Shown: piece after piece, positions 1 to 10,546 of the stretch
Numbering within the stretch: position 1 is the first letter of the stretch
How the letters are laid out: each line of letters begins with the position of its first letter
Origin: Cerioporus squamosus
Lineage: Eukaryota; Basidiomycota; Agaricomycetes; Polyporales; Polyporaceae
Assembly (NCBI GenBank): GCA_022592435.1
Contig: JABYQS010000679.1
Span: 1-15,606, forward strand
Direction: 5' to 3'
Length of the DNA stretch: 15,606 nt
Made by a program: the position numbers and the translations under genes
Notes under the pieces: generated by a model
Database searches by the model: none
What the model was told of the DNA's origin: nothing
The model's input: the letters and a program-made list of their open reading frames with translations, nothing else

Positions 1-3000
1 TCAAGGAACAGCAAAAACCACAAACCAGAGGCTTACTGGTACCATGGACAATACTTGCTGGTTGAGGTAGAGTTTGCATCCGTAGCACAGCCCACAGATC
101 AACAACGGAGTTCGGGTCCTGCCCTTCTGAAGGGTCTCTGCAGAGTACCAGCAATCATTGCAAAGGATGCCGATCAGGGCCCTAGGGGTCAGTTCTGGCG
201 ACAAGCATTCGACCTCGACAGACGAAGCGTCGCCTTGCGCGTCGATGACTTCAAAAGCCACCGTCGCCTTCCTGACGACACGGGTGAGCTGCAGCGGACC
301 GTCCATGATGAGACGTCTGAAACGAGGTCAGCAAAAATCTCGATCTAGGGTAACAGTCTACGTACCGGTGCGGCTGCACGAGCGGGCTGGGGAACTTCCC
401 GCGTATTCTGCTTTGCCACTGTACGAGTCGACGACGGGACTCAGCATCCCGCTTCCCCTCGTTCATGTTTGTGGCGAGGGAGGCGATCTCCGTCAAGGCA
501 CGATCAATAGGATCGTCCATGTACTCGTACATCGGCGGACTGCTCCGGACCAGTTCCTCGAGCTGACATCATGTGTAAGCAGGGGCACGACGACTCAATA
601 CGTACTGGCACATACCAGAAGGCGATACCGAGGGATGCGCTGCACAGGAAGGAGCAGGTATCCTTCCAGATTTAGCTGAGAATGTCTTGGATTCATCCTG
701 CAACGCTTCAAGTACGCCTTGATTCGCTTCCGTTGGCTTGATGTGAGAGTGACTGCGTTCGCCGACGATCCACCGTCTGGGGAAACCGAGTTGCCCATGC
801 CAGCCGTCATAGTCAAGCCCAGACCCACGAGCTGTGCGCTGCTGGACGATGGCGACAGTGCTGACCGGGTGACGGTGTCGTCGGCCTGTCAGATATCCAC
901 GTCTTGATGCGTTGAACAGAGTTATCGAAGTTGCTAATGAGAAAAGGTCAGGCACGTTTCTTCGCTTGGAACCCTGGCTCCACTTACTTGATGTAGGTCG
1001 AGTACATCTTCATGAAAGCAGCATGCGAGACAAACGTATTCGCTACATCTCGCGCGACGTCCAGCGACAGCTGTGCGTCGATTTCCCCTGAGACGGTCCG
1101 AGTATCGGGGCGGAGGCACGCTCGAGTGCAGGCAAGAAGCTCTGCTGGTGGAAGACGAACAAGGCCTCAATCCCGCCAAACACGATCTTCCGCTCATGTG
1201 CCGGGACCACAGTATCCTTGCCCTGTCCGACGCCACCGATACCGTTGGTGGCGGCAGAGGCAGGTTTGATGTAGATGTCGACAAGCTCTTGCAAGCCTTT
1301 GACGTATGTCCGTTCCGTTCTATCAAATTGAATGCTGAGTCAAAGGCCGTGGTAGCAAGATATAAGAGGACGTACTCGACGATCTCACGGATGACCCGAG
1401 CTCGCTTCGCCTTGTCATCCTTGTGCTTCCGCTCCTCACCACTGCCTGAGCCGGTGCTATCGGTCGTCGCAACGCTGTTGGTTTGCGTCATGCGTTGCGT
1501 TGCGCGAGATGTTGACGCGACCTTCAGTGCTCCGCAAGTTGACAGACTCCGGCCGCGAAGACGACGAACCAGCCGACCCGACGGACGACAACCGACATCT
1601 CAGAAGGAAGACGACCGTGTCAACCATCGTCGGCCGGCGGGACCGCGTGGGGGGAACCTCCGGTGCGGACCACCGTACAACGACAACGTCTGAGCCTGAG
1701 ACTGGCTGAGATCATGCATGTCGCGAAGTATGACATGACGGAACGCAGGGCACGAACCACGTGCCTCCCAGCCCGCTCCTCCTCACGACGACGGATTCGT
1801 CGTAAGTATCCACCACGACAGGGCTAGGAGCGGCCGGAGCGAATTCGTCCGCGTCCTCAGCACTGTTCGTAGCCGTTACGCCGGGAACGAACTGTGAAGC
1901 ATTCGGAATAGGGATGGGGGAGACGTCAATTGGGAGGAAGCTCCTGCGTTTCGTTGCGCGCGATCCAGCCGCAGGCGCCGGTGCAAGGAGGCTATTGGTA
2001 GGGGAGGTGACGGGCGCCAGCTTGGCTGCCTCGTTAGAGGCCTTCTTGAGCTGGTCAAGAGGAGAGATCTTGAGGAGGTCGCTCGACGCCTTACGGGACA
2101 GGCTGGGCGGCATGGGCGGGTGTTCGGAGGACTGTGCTTGATGCAGCAAAGCACCTGTCGTGGAGATGCGCACATCGATGGAGGGAACGGAAGCGAGGTC
2201 CTTGGGTGGGGGTGGGCGGGTAGGGAAGTGATGGTTCCGTACTTGCGATGCATGCAAAGAAGTCCGCGGGGTGACGGTTGGTTGGTCTGGTCGCATCTTG
2301 CCCATGGACATTTTCTTCAGGAAACCCCAGCGGCTCGACTTGTCCTCCTTCGAGCGTGGCCGCGGAGGCAAGGCATGATCCATCGCATAGGCACCTTCCT
2401 GCGGAATACGACACGGTTGATCGGAAGGGGAGGAACCGGCTCAACTTCAGTCTCCTCTTCGGTCGGACTGTCCCAGATGCTGCTATCCACCGTCCTCCTC
2501 GACCGGTTGCTGGAGGTCGGTGACATGGCACCGGCAGCCACTCCGAGACTCGCGAACCTGCGGGGGACGGACTGATCCTGCGCGGAACTGCCTATGTTGA
2601 GCAGATTGGAGCTGGACGCAGACGTGACATATTCAGTGAGGGCGGGTCGCTGAGGCGATGAGGACGCTGATGCCGATAGGCCACGCATGGAACCACCATA
2701 GTTCCTGCGCAACTCTCCGGCGCTCTTCATTCTACGAACTTCCCGCTCGGAGTCCGGCGTACTCCTGGGCGGGCTCGATGGACCAGCCTCGCTGAACATA
2801 GACTGCGGAGCATTGGCGGTAGTGCGGCTTTTGTCGAAATAAGCGCGGTTCGGCGTCGTCCGTGTACGTGAAAGACCCGGAGAAGGAAGTTGGTTGCCCG
2901 AATGCGGAGCTGGTGCGGTAATGGACCTGGCAAGGTGAGGCGCGCGAGGGGACGTAACTGTAACGTCTTCTTCGTCTTCCCGACTATGCCGATCCACGGA

Positions 3001-4992
3001 AGGCCCGGATTCCTCGGTATCCTCTGCATCCGTATTAGAGGTAAATGTACTCCGGATGCTTGCCGACTGAAGTGGGAACATGGGCGTCGAAGGCTGGTAG
3101 TTGGGTGACAGCGGTCCACGGGAGAGGAGAGGTTCCATGAGAGCTTTCCAAGGACCCTGGAAAGGGTTCCCATCTACGAGTAGTGTTTCCAGCGCTGGCA
3201 AGGCGCACAGCCAGCTGGGCAACGAATGCATCTTGTTCCTGCGGATGCTCAGCGAGTGAAGCTTTTCGAGGGCCGCAAGGTTGGCAGGGAGGGTACTGAG
3301 ACCAGTGGAGTCGACAATCAGCACGCGCAAGTTGGTCAGCGTCGACAGGAACGTCGGAAGAGCACGGAGGGGATTCGAAGCAATATTCAACTCCTCCAGA
3401 TTGACGCATGATGACAGAGTTGGCGGAAGGGCACTGAGGAAGTTGGCGGAGATATCGAGGGCTAGTAGAGAGGCGCAAATTTGTGGCAACGTCGTTGCAA
3501 GGAACGAGGGAACTGCGTTCGGCGTCGGCGATGATCCAATGAGCAGATGGGTCGTTCCTAGCAAATGCCGTTGTCGCGTCAATGTACGGCATCGAGCTTA
3601 ACAGAGCGGACGAGGCGTACCTGGGGCGACATGTAACCGCACGACGGGTGTGTCGTCTCCTCTGACAATCACGCCACGCCCTTCTTCCGCCATGATCGCG
3701 GCAGAGGTGGGCTCCTCCTCGAGCTCCTCTTCCTCATCATCATCGAAAGAAGGATCATCGTCCGTCTCGTCTCCGCTGCCCAAACCTACTTCGTCGCGCT
3801 CGTCTGGGCGCTGCCAGCCCAAGTCGAAGCTGGGCGATCCGCGGAGCGGTGGCATGCCCTTCTCGTGCACGGACTCGGTCTTGCTGTTGGCGAGCGAGGA
3901 GGATCGCGAGCGGAGGCCGTTCTGGTAAAAGTCGGACCAGCGCGTCTGGTCGACGGGAGTCCTACCCTGCGTCGTGGTGGTCGCTCCGGACTCCTTCGAA
4001 AGAAGCTGGACGACGTCGTCGGTAGTGATTCCTACTCCCACACCCCTGCCGGACTCGTCGTCACCGAGAGCCACATGGACATGGCCGTAGTCACCTGATT
4101 TCGCCGATCCAGTATACGCAGAGGAGCGCGTCGATGCAGACGAGGAGTCCGCGGAGGAGAGCGCAGGCGTAGTGGTGCCTATGTGCCACCGGGGCGGCCT
4201 TCGGTACGGATATGGATCTGGGAACTGGTTGGGATCGGGGAGAGCGGTCACGGAGGTCGAGCGCTGGGAGGAATGAGAATAGCCGGAATCGGACAAGGCA
4301 CCCTCCTCGTCGTTGCTGCTGCTGCCGAACGCAGTGTAGCCGAGAGCCGAGAGGGATTGCGAGTTGATTACGGGGGGCGGGGTGAGCATGGTCGGGGGAG
4401 AAGAAGCAATGAGGTAGGCACTGGAAGGTGATACGCCGGGCGACGCAGGGTCGTAGTCGGAGTTCCAGTCGTCCTGCGGGACGGAGACCTTGGAGGGCGT
4501 CGGGGCGCGGGGTCTTGCGAGCATGGCGGCCTTGCCTGGGGAGAACGGAGAGGGCGGAGAGAGGGACGAGAAGTGGTAGTAGTCGAGTCCTGGGAGACAA
4601 GGGGATCAGCAGCTGTAGTCGAGATGTAAGGACCGCGGCGGGACGGAGGAAGGAGCGTGCAGCAGACGGGGACGGCGGGAGGAGAAGACGGGAGGAATGA
4701 ATGGAGGAAGAGGCCTGAGCGAGGTCCTGGCCGTCTGCGGTAACCGTGACGGGCCAGCTTCTCTGGGCGCAAATTACCGGGCGAGCCCCATAACGGGTCG
4801 AGGGTCCATCATTCGCGGCGTCGAGCATGGACACTCACCAGACTTCCTGTTCACCACCCGCTTCTCCTCCTCGTCCGCCCAAAGTCCCAGCACCGGGCTG
4901 TCGACGTCCAGGTCGTCGTCCTGCGCCAGGCGCGCGCCCGGCCGAGACGTGTATGACGAGTACAGCTCATCTTCGAACGCTGACCCTGGCAT
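1..4992 (-). CDS. LRR-RhoGEF (DH-PH) signalling protein, 3' end outside window, frame-broken
   Basis: This is probably a guanine-nucleotide exchange factor for a Rho/Cdc42-type GTPase, carrying leucine-rich repeats for partner binding. The first exon (4839-4992) starts MPGSAFEDELYSS. Introns at 4590-4838 and 3558-3620 splice in phase. A Ser-rich, acidic segment (run DDDEEEELEEEP near 3740) precedes about five LRRs (roughly residues 398-516, around 3490-3130; LxxLxIxxNxLxxLP pattern). A Ser/Pro-rich linker follows, then the DH domain: CR1 IVETERTYVKGLQELVD, HAAFMKMYSTYINNFD, and CR3 LEGYLLLPVQRIPRYRLL. DH introns are 1320-1375, 934-987, 563-615 and 317-365. A PH-like segment (IMDGPLQLTRVVRK, then NSVVDLWAVLRMQTLPQPAS) reaches a donor at position 36. 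About eight frame changes lie below 2410, so the coordinates span a gene that does not translate as given. Assignment to DH-PH is firm; the joining of the LRR and DH halves rests on tandem order and shared strand. An exon upstream of 4992 is possible. Confidence 0.8.
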
Positions 4993-7262
4993 TCGGCGTA
5001 GACTTGCTGGCGGTCGGCGAGACTGACAGAAAGCTCGTGGCGGACGCACAGAACGATGTACAGATGAAAGAGGACGACGCGAAGATGGGGCGTCGCGAGT
5101 CTCAGCCCGGAGATGCCGTCGCTAGCAGTAGTTGCCACAACCGCTCTCGAGCCCATGAGGCTCCCATGCCCAGCACTCCCCCGCCGAGATCATCCATCAT
5201 TGCACGCCCGTGCGCCATGATTGTATCAGCCAAGTACAGCCCTCCCGCCTCCATAGTTAAAGCATGCCCTCTATCCCTTGTGGAACAGTCCCGAGGCGAT
5301 TTCGACTGCAAACGCGATCCCAACTCATTTTCACTCGTGAGCAGCGTCCACGTACTTCCATACCTCCTGCTGAAGCGGCCAGCATGCTTAACAAACGTTT
5401 AGCTCTACACGCATCAGCACGGGCGAGCCCCCATCTCATGTCAGGATGTAACACCGGGATTATTATGGAGCTTCTCAGGTTCTGAGTAATGGCGAGTGAG
5501 CCAAAGAATGCTTCTCAATCCTCCACCCTGCCGCGGTCAGCCAGGCCTTCGTGCGGTATAGCCAAGGAGAGCGTGCGCCGTCCAGGCAGACCCCGTTGCT
5601 GTGTGATACGCACTGCGCAGCGCTCAAACATACATGCGGAGGACCGACTCTCGGCCGCTGCCTACGGTGCACACGATCCCGCCACCCGGCGAGCGCGCAG
5701 CTGCGCCCGACGTGGAAAAAATGTTGAAGGGCCAACGCAGGCCAACGCTCCCAGCTCCAAGGTTCGTCCTTTTGACACATGAGCGGGTACTTCTTACGAA
5801 GCCTTCGTCGCTGCGTTCCTCGCAGTATCACAGCGTTCCATCATGATAATCATGTCAAACGCGACGCGAAGGGGGCTGCGTCCACGGACCAATTGTAAGG
5901 GTGGGATCAGCACCATCATACGCTAACTCCCCGTGCAAGGCCACGGGCAGTAATGCGACACAGCACCATTGACACCTGCACGTATGAGACCGTCCGCGGT
6001 CCCGACTCCCTTCGACATTGAGGCGGCGCACGTACTACGGCTCATCATGCATCATATCCGGTACCCGAACCTATCCAACCCACGACCACCGCCGCACCGC
6101 CGCAGCGAACGCGCTCCGGGAGACCAAGCATCGGAGGCACAGTCAAGGAACCCTGCCATGTGCATGTCATGAAAACGTACGTGCGCAGCCCCAGGAGGGC
6201 CTTCGCTGGCAATGCCGCGGACAGATACCCCGGCATTCAATGTTTCGAACGCGATCCGATAATTGTGCGGCGCAAGGATGCGCAGTGGCCTCTGACAGTT
6301 GGCGGGAGTCGAAGCAACCCCAAGATGCCAGCGGGATACATGCGAGTCGCCCGCCGCGACGCCGCCGAAAGGAGCCGGGACTTCGTTTCGACTGCATACA
6401 TGTCGAGAACAGTCTACACTGTGCATTCCTTTGAGGCGGGCTCCAGCTTTAGATGGGTGCAATGTCCGAGTCGTAGATGTGTCACTAGTTTGAGTTCATG
6501 TAGCTGTTTGAGGTGCGCCGGAAGGCAAGTAAGAATGCAAAGGGCGCCGGAGCACTCCCGGTACCGTGCCAGTCTCCAATTTCATCGTACTTCGGAAGGG
6601 CATCCAAGCGGCGCCGGTATGAGGATTTTCACATGTGCAGATGCATGGTGCAGGCCGTATGAGGGAGAGACTCGACGTTGGCGGAGAGGAACGCTCTGCG
6701 GCGTCCATCCTAGTATACAGTAGTTTCCGCAAGACTACTACATAGCCTTGTTATCATGCGATCGCGAGTCCATGACCGCATGATGCGGACCTCGTACAGG
6801 GCCGACTGACGAAGAAGGGCACAATTAAGTTGCTCCCGGGCGAGCATGCCAAGGTAAGACTTGTCTTCCCGCGATCGTTCGCCGAACGGGCCGCGAACAC
6901 AAGCGAACTATATACGGGAGAACACCTCAAACTTGTGGGTCCAGATGTGACTACGAGCGAGCGTACTGCACAATGACCACTGCCACCAGTGTGACTGACT
7001 ATGTGCGAGTGAGCTGCACACAGGTAGTCCCCACGTACACATCCTCCTCTAGCGAAGCGAAAATGGCTGTTGGTTCGCATAATAATATTCCTTCCCTTTA
7101 TAGTCAACAACTGTGATACTATATCTATGATACATTCATTACAGGAGCGTTTTGCACAGAGGTAGGTGCGGCGTGTGAGGTAGTCATTGAGGACAGCATT
7201 ACAACAAAGACTACGAGCATTACAGCGACGTGCGTGCGATAGCAACATTGACCACAGGTCAT
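4993..7262. other. Intergenic region without a recognisable gene
   Basis: About 2.3 kb lies between the start of the RhoGEF gene and the stop codon of the permease. Open frames exist on both strands (longest about 187 codons, plus strand, near 6160-6723). None shows a recognisable motif, a coding-like composition or a coherent set of splice sites. The region must contain the RhoGEF promoter and 5' UTR next to 4993 and the 3' UTR of the permease next to 7262. An AT-rich patch at about 7075-7135, seen on the minus strand about 130-190 bases beyond the permease stop, is a reasonable place for its poly(A) site, but no canonical signal stands out. No TATA-like box was found just upstream of 4992. 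Confidence 0.5.
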
Positions 7263-9478
7263 TTACATCTGCGGGAGCTCGTCAGCAACACGTTCGGTGT
7301 GGCGGAGCAAACAGAAGGGAACTCACCAGCCAGCCCCAGAAACGCTCGACCCAGTTCCTCGGAGGGGGCTCGTCGTAGCAGTCCGCCTCGATCTCCTTCA
7401 GGCCCGTAACGAAGTCCATGTCCTCGGGCTTGACAAGCGGCACGCGGAAGTAGAGCTTCGCGCCGATGTAGAGTACCGGGAACAGCGCGAAGGGGAGGTA
7501 GTTCGTCACGAACGTATCCGTCGCCCAGTGACCCTTGATGAAAACCGAGAAGCCCGAGAACTACAGCGACGCTGTTAGCGGAGAAACACACGAGAGGAGG
7601 AGCGCGACGACTCACGAAACAGATCAGCAGACACATGAAGATGGCGTACCACGCAGCATATGGCTGGAGGACGTGCGCATAGGGGAGCGTCGCACGATCG
7701 AAGCCCTGGACCTTGAAGCCCTTGTAGAAGCGGACGTAGGTGACGCAGATACCAAACCAGGTCATCAGACCGGCGATGGAAGTCACTGCGGATGATCGGT
7801 CAGCACCTGAACTGCGAGAAGACGCTTTGAAGGCGACTTACTGTTGACGAACCAGTTGAACACCTTGCCTGAGCCGCTGGAGATACCCATGTACGCGAGG
7901 GTAGAGAAGAGCGCACAGAAGAAGAGGGAAACGATCGGAAGACCCCGGTTCGTCACCTTGGTGAAGATCTTCGGTGCGTTCCCAGCAAGGGCAAGACCAT
8001 CTGAGATTGCTCGTCAGTACGTCACTCGAGCATGTGAAGGTTGTCAACATACAAAGGGCACGAGAACTGGTATAGAGGTCAGAGGATGCAGCGGACCACG
8101 CGGAGGTCAAGAGGGCAGCGTTGATGACCGACGGCAGGCCCTTGATACCGGCAGTCTTGATCGCAATGACGAAGGGCGACTTGGCAGCGTTGGAGTCCTT
8201 GAGGTTGAGATCGGGGTGATTCGATGGGACAAGAAGACCGATAATGGTGACACCGCCGATGTAGAAGAGCAGGATACGGACGTAGACACGCTTGATCGCC
8301 TTCGGCAGGTTGCGACGAGGGTTCTTCGCCTCACCAGCAGCGATCTAGAATGAAGAGTGAGTTTTGTGCGCAATTTGCATATCAGCAACGACGGTGACGT
8401 ACCGCAACGATTTCGGTACCAATGAACGAGAATGCGGATTGCGTCAGGACATTGAACCAGCCGAGGAACTGGCCCTTTGCGCCTGCGATGCCGTCGAACT
8501 GGACGAAGGGACCGGGGTTCTTCCAGTAGCGGAAGCCGAGGCGATCGTGGTTGGGTCCGCCGCCCAAGTCGAGAACGATACCGAGAATGATCAGGCCAGT
8601 GATAGTGATGACCTTGATGGAGCTAACGGGCGGTCCATGATGAGCTCAGTAGGCGACGTCAAGACTATTGCAAAACGACTTACGCGAATATAAACTCGGC
8701 CTCGCCATAGATACCAGCACCGAACATGTTGATCGTCACGACGACGACCAAGCACATCGTTATCCATACGGCATTGTTGACGGACTGGTTCCAAAAGTTG
8801 ATAAGGACGGCCGCTGCGCTCAACTCAGCAGGCAAGATGATGGTCCAGTTGTACCCTAGAGATCGCGCAGGGTCAGTTAGCGCTCCCGATATCGTATGGC
8901 AACGCAAAACCACGTACAGTAGTTCCAGCCCTGTAGACGCATAGATCAGCTAATGCTACGAACTAAGACTGGGTATCTACTGACCATAGTGAATGAGAAT
9001 GCAGGGTCCACGAAACGCTCGGCCAGCTTGATGTGACCACCGGGTAGAGGGAGATAGGCAACCATCTCTCCTAGGGATATCTACAGAGCGCACCCAAGGG
9101 TCAATCAACGTCGGACTGCCAGAGGACTGGAGAAGCGCGTACCATGACACTGTAGCAGACGGTGCCGACTGCCGCGTAACCGAGCAAGAGACCGATGGGA
9201 CCACCTGATGCCAATGAAGACGCCGTGCCCAAGAACAGACCAGTACCGATGACACCTGCGAAGTCGCGCGAGTTGATTACGGGTCTGGTCTGGGGAGGAA
9301 GACGCGGATGCACATACCACCGATACTGATCATGGCAATGTGCCTGTTCTTGAGCTGACGCTTCAAGGTGCCTCCTGGGGACTGCGCCCGACTGCGACTC
9401 GGAGTCGTAGTCCAGACGCTTCTCCACGACGGCCTCGCTCACGATGTGAGAGTCGGCCTGCTTGTCCTCGACGCCCAT
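7263..9478 (-). CDS. Amino-acid permease, YAT/APC family, 12 exons, 524 residues
   Basis: This is a plasma-membrane proton-coupled amino-acid transporter of the fungal YAT family (Gap1/Dip5-like); the substrate cannot be told from sequence. Exons: 9443-9478, 9318-9381, 9143-9255, 8985-9080, 8918-8930, 8684-8855, 8403-8622, 8053-8344, 7842-8000, 7616-7785, 7327-7560, 7263-7268. They sum to 1575 nt with no internal stop. Diagnostic segments are PGGTLKRQLKNRHIAMISIG before TM1, GGVIGTGLFLGTASSLASGG in TM1, ISLGEMVAYLPLPGG, GWNYWYNW, the glycosylation-independent core FSFIGTEIVAIAAGEAKNPR, and SAASSDLYTSSRALYGLALAG. The C-terminal tail EADCYDEPPPRNWVERFWGWL is typical of the family. About 12 membrane segments are expected. 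Length fits the usual 520-600. The first intron (9382-9442, GTGAGC to GCAG) is inferred because it alone restores the frame. One exon is only 13 nt and the last carries one codon plus stop. It is an independent transcription unit. Confidence 0.93.
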
Positions 9479-9604
9479 GACTGTAGAAGAGTATAGGATG
9501 GATCGGCGACTGACTGGCTCGGGGAGAGGAAGATGGATGGCAAAGCGCAGGGGGGTGGTGGGTGGATCTTCTCTTCGCTCGGCATCCCACGGTGGGTACT
9601 ACAC

Positions 9605-9611
9605 TTATATA
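9605..9611 (-). promoter_or_regulatory. TATA-like box upstream of the permease
   Basis: The minus strand reads CTATATAAGTG here, a good TATA match, about 127 bases upstream of the permease ATG at 9478. The strand and distance suit a fungal core promoter with a 5' leader of roughly 50-100 nt. It is called from motif and position only; no transcription start is known. A strong TATA box fits genes with regulated expression, as many amino-acid permeases are, but no nitrogen-regulatory site was identified with confidence. Confidence 0.5.
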
Positions 9612-9937
9612 GCGGGACGGGGCGCATGTGGAATCTGTCCAGCGCCATTGACGCGCGCACCCCAGGGCGCTCGCTAGACGCGGCGTATGCTTGGAGGCGA
9701 TGCCACGCCAAAAAAAATTCCCGCGATATCTCGACTGGAGGCGGCCCCGACGCGCCTCTCCTAGGGGAGTCGACGTCCCGGACGTGTTCCGTCCGAAGCT
9801 AACCCCATCCGACCATGTCAGCAAAGGTCAGCACCTGCTCGCCCGGACCTCCCGCACAGACGCGAACCTTCGACGCAGGCTGCGAGTTCCCTGCCACCGT
9901 CTGCTGACTCGAGTCCGCGCGCGTCTAGATGGACCTC

Positions 9938-9945
9938 TCAGCGGC
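9938..9945 (+). repeat. Target-site duplication, left copy
   Basis: TCAGCGGC directly abuts the left inverted repeat and is repeated exactly and in the same orientation next to the right one. The 8-base length points to hAT, P or Merlin type integration. Confidence 0.85.
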
Positions 9946-9981
9946 AGGACCCCCGACAATAGCGCCAACAGGCCTCATACA
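9946..9981 (+). repeat. Left terminal inverted repeat of the MITE
   Basis: The left end starts AGGACCCCCGACAATAGCGC and finishes with GCCTCATACA. Compared with the reverse complement of the right end, the first 15 bases are identical, the next stretch differs at a few positions and by one base in length, and the last 10 bases are again identical. Confidence 0.88.
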
Positions 9982-9984
9982 CAA

Positions 9985-10526
9985 TCCGGACAAAATCGCC
10001 GGCAGACGGGGGCCTATGCCTGATAAAATCCGGACAAAATAGCTCAAAATCGGAGGAAGGTCCGATACGAGAATCCGGACATATGTGCCGGCAGGTCTCG
10101 GAGGCCCGATACAAGCTGGGTGTCAAGGGCTCCGGGGACTTACTCTAACTTACCCTGATAAGCTAGTCTTGCTTATCCCCCCCTTTGATCGGAGTAAGTA
10201 GCAGCTTCTAAGTCGACGTTATACTGCCGGCCCGTCAGCAAGCACCGCGACCCGTGAGAACGCTTCTTGTACGACCGGTTCTGCACCCCAAAATCAGCCA
10301 CATGCGCACTGGGGACGTGTCCAGGACTGCCCTAGCTTTCCGGGTCTGCACCATGGTCCGTAGGGAGCCCAGAGAGACGTTCTGAGTGGTTTGGAGCCGA
10401 AAACGCGATTTTTAGGCCCATAAGAGGCCTGATAGAAAGTCCGGACAAATCGCCGGTCGAACGCCGAATGCCTGATAAAGTCCGGACATTTGGGCCTCCA
10501 GAAAAGGCCCGATACTCCGGACAAAA
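9985..10526 (+). repeat. Six dispersed TCCGGACA subterminal repeats
   Basis: The motif TCCGGACA occurs near 9985, 10029, 10074, 10440, 10481 and 10516, three copies towards each end of the element and all in the same orientation. Four of the six are preceded within about 10 bases by a GCCTGATA, TCCGATA or CCCGATA box. Two copies (9985, 10440) continue nearly identically as CAAATCGCCGG or CAAAATCGCCGG. Short repeats clustered beneath the termini are the known transposase-binding sites of hAT-type elements, so a binding role is a reasonable inference here. Confidence 0.65.
10137..10199 (+). repeat. Nested hairpin in the centre of the MITE
   Basis: GATAAGC (10157-10163) pairs with GCTTATC (10171-10177) across a 7-base loop. 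Outside it ACTTACTC (10137-10144) pairs with GAGTAAGT (10192-10199). The two nested perfect stems could fold in single-stranded DNA or in an RNA transcript. A function is not shown. Confidence 0.5.
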
Positions 10527-10546
10527 TGGGCAGATTTCAGCCGGTT

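Noticed and set aside
860..1130. Candidate 32-nt introns (about 1097-1128 and 861-892) that would mend two frame breaks in the RhoGEF domain.
   Set aside because: They are shorter than any other intron here (47 nt or more) and have poor donors. At other breaks no intron is possible at all, so missing bases explain everything more simply.
4091..4834. A 247-codon minus-strand open frame overlapping the second exon and first intron of the RhoGEF gene.
   Set aside because: It is a shadow in another frame of the Ser-rich exon 3621-4589, which splices in phase with both neighbours.
6160..6723. A 187-codon plus-strand open frame in the intergenic region.
   Set aside because: It has no recognisable motif, many Arg/Cys/Ser residues typical of random GC-rich frames, and no splice or promoter support.
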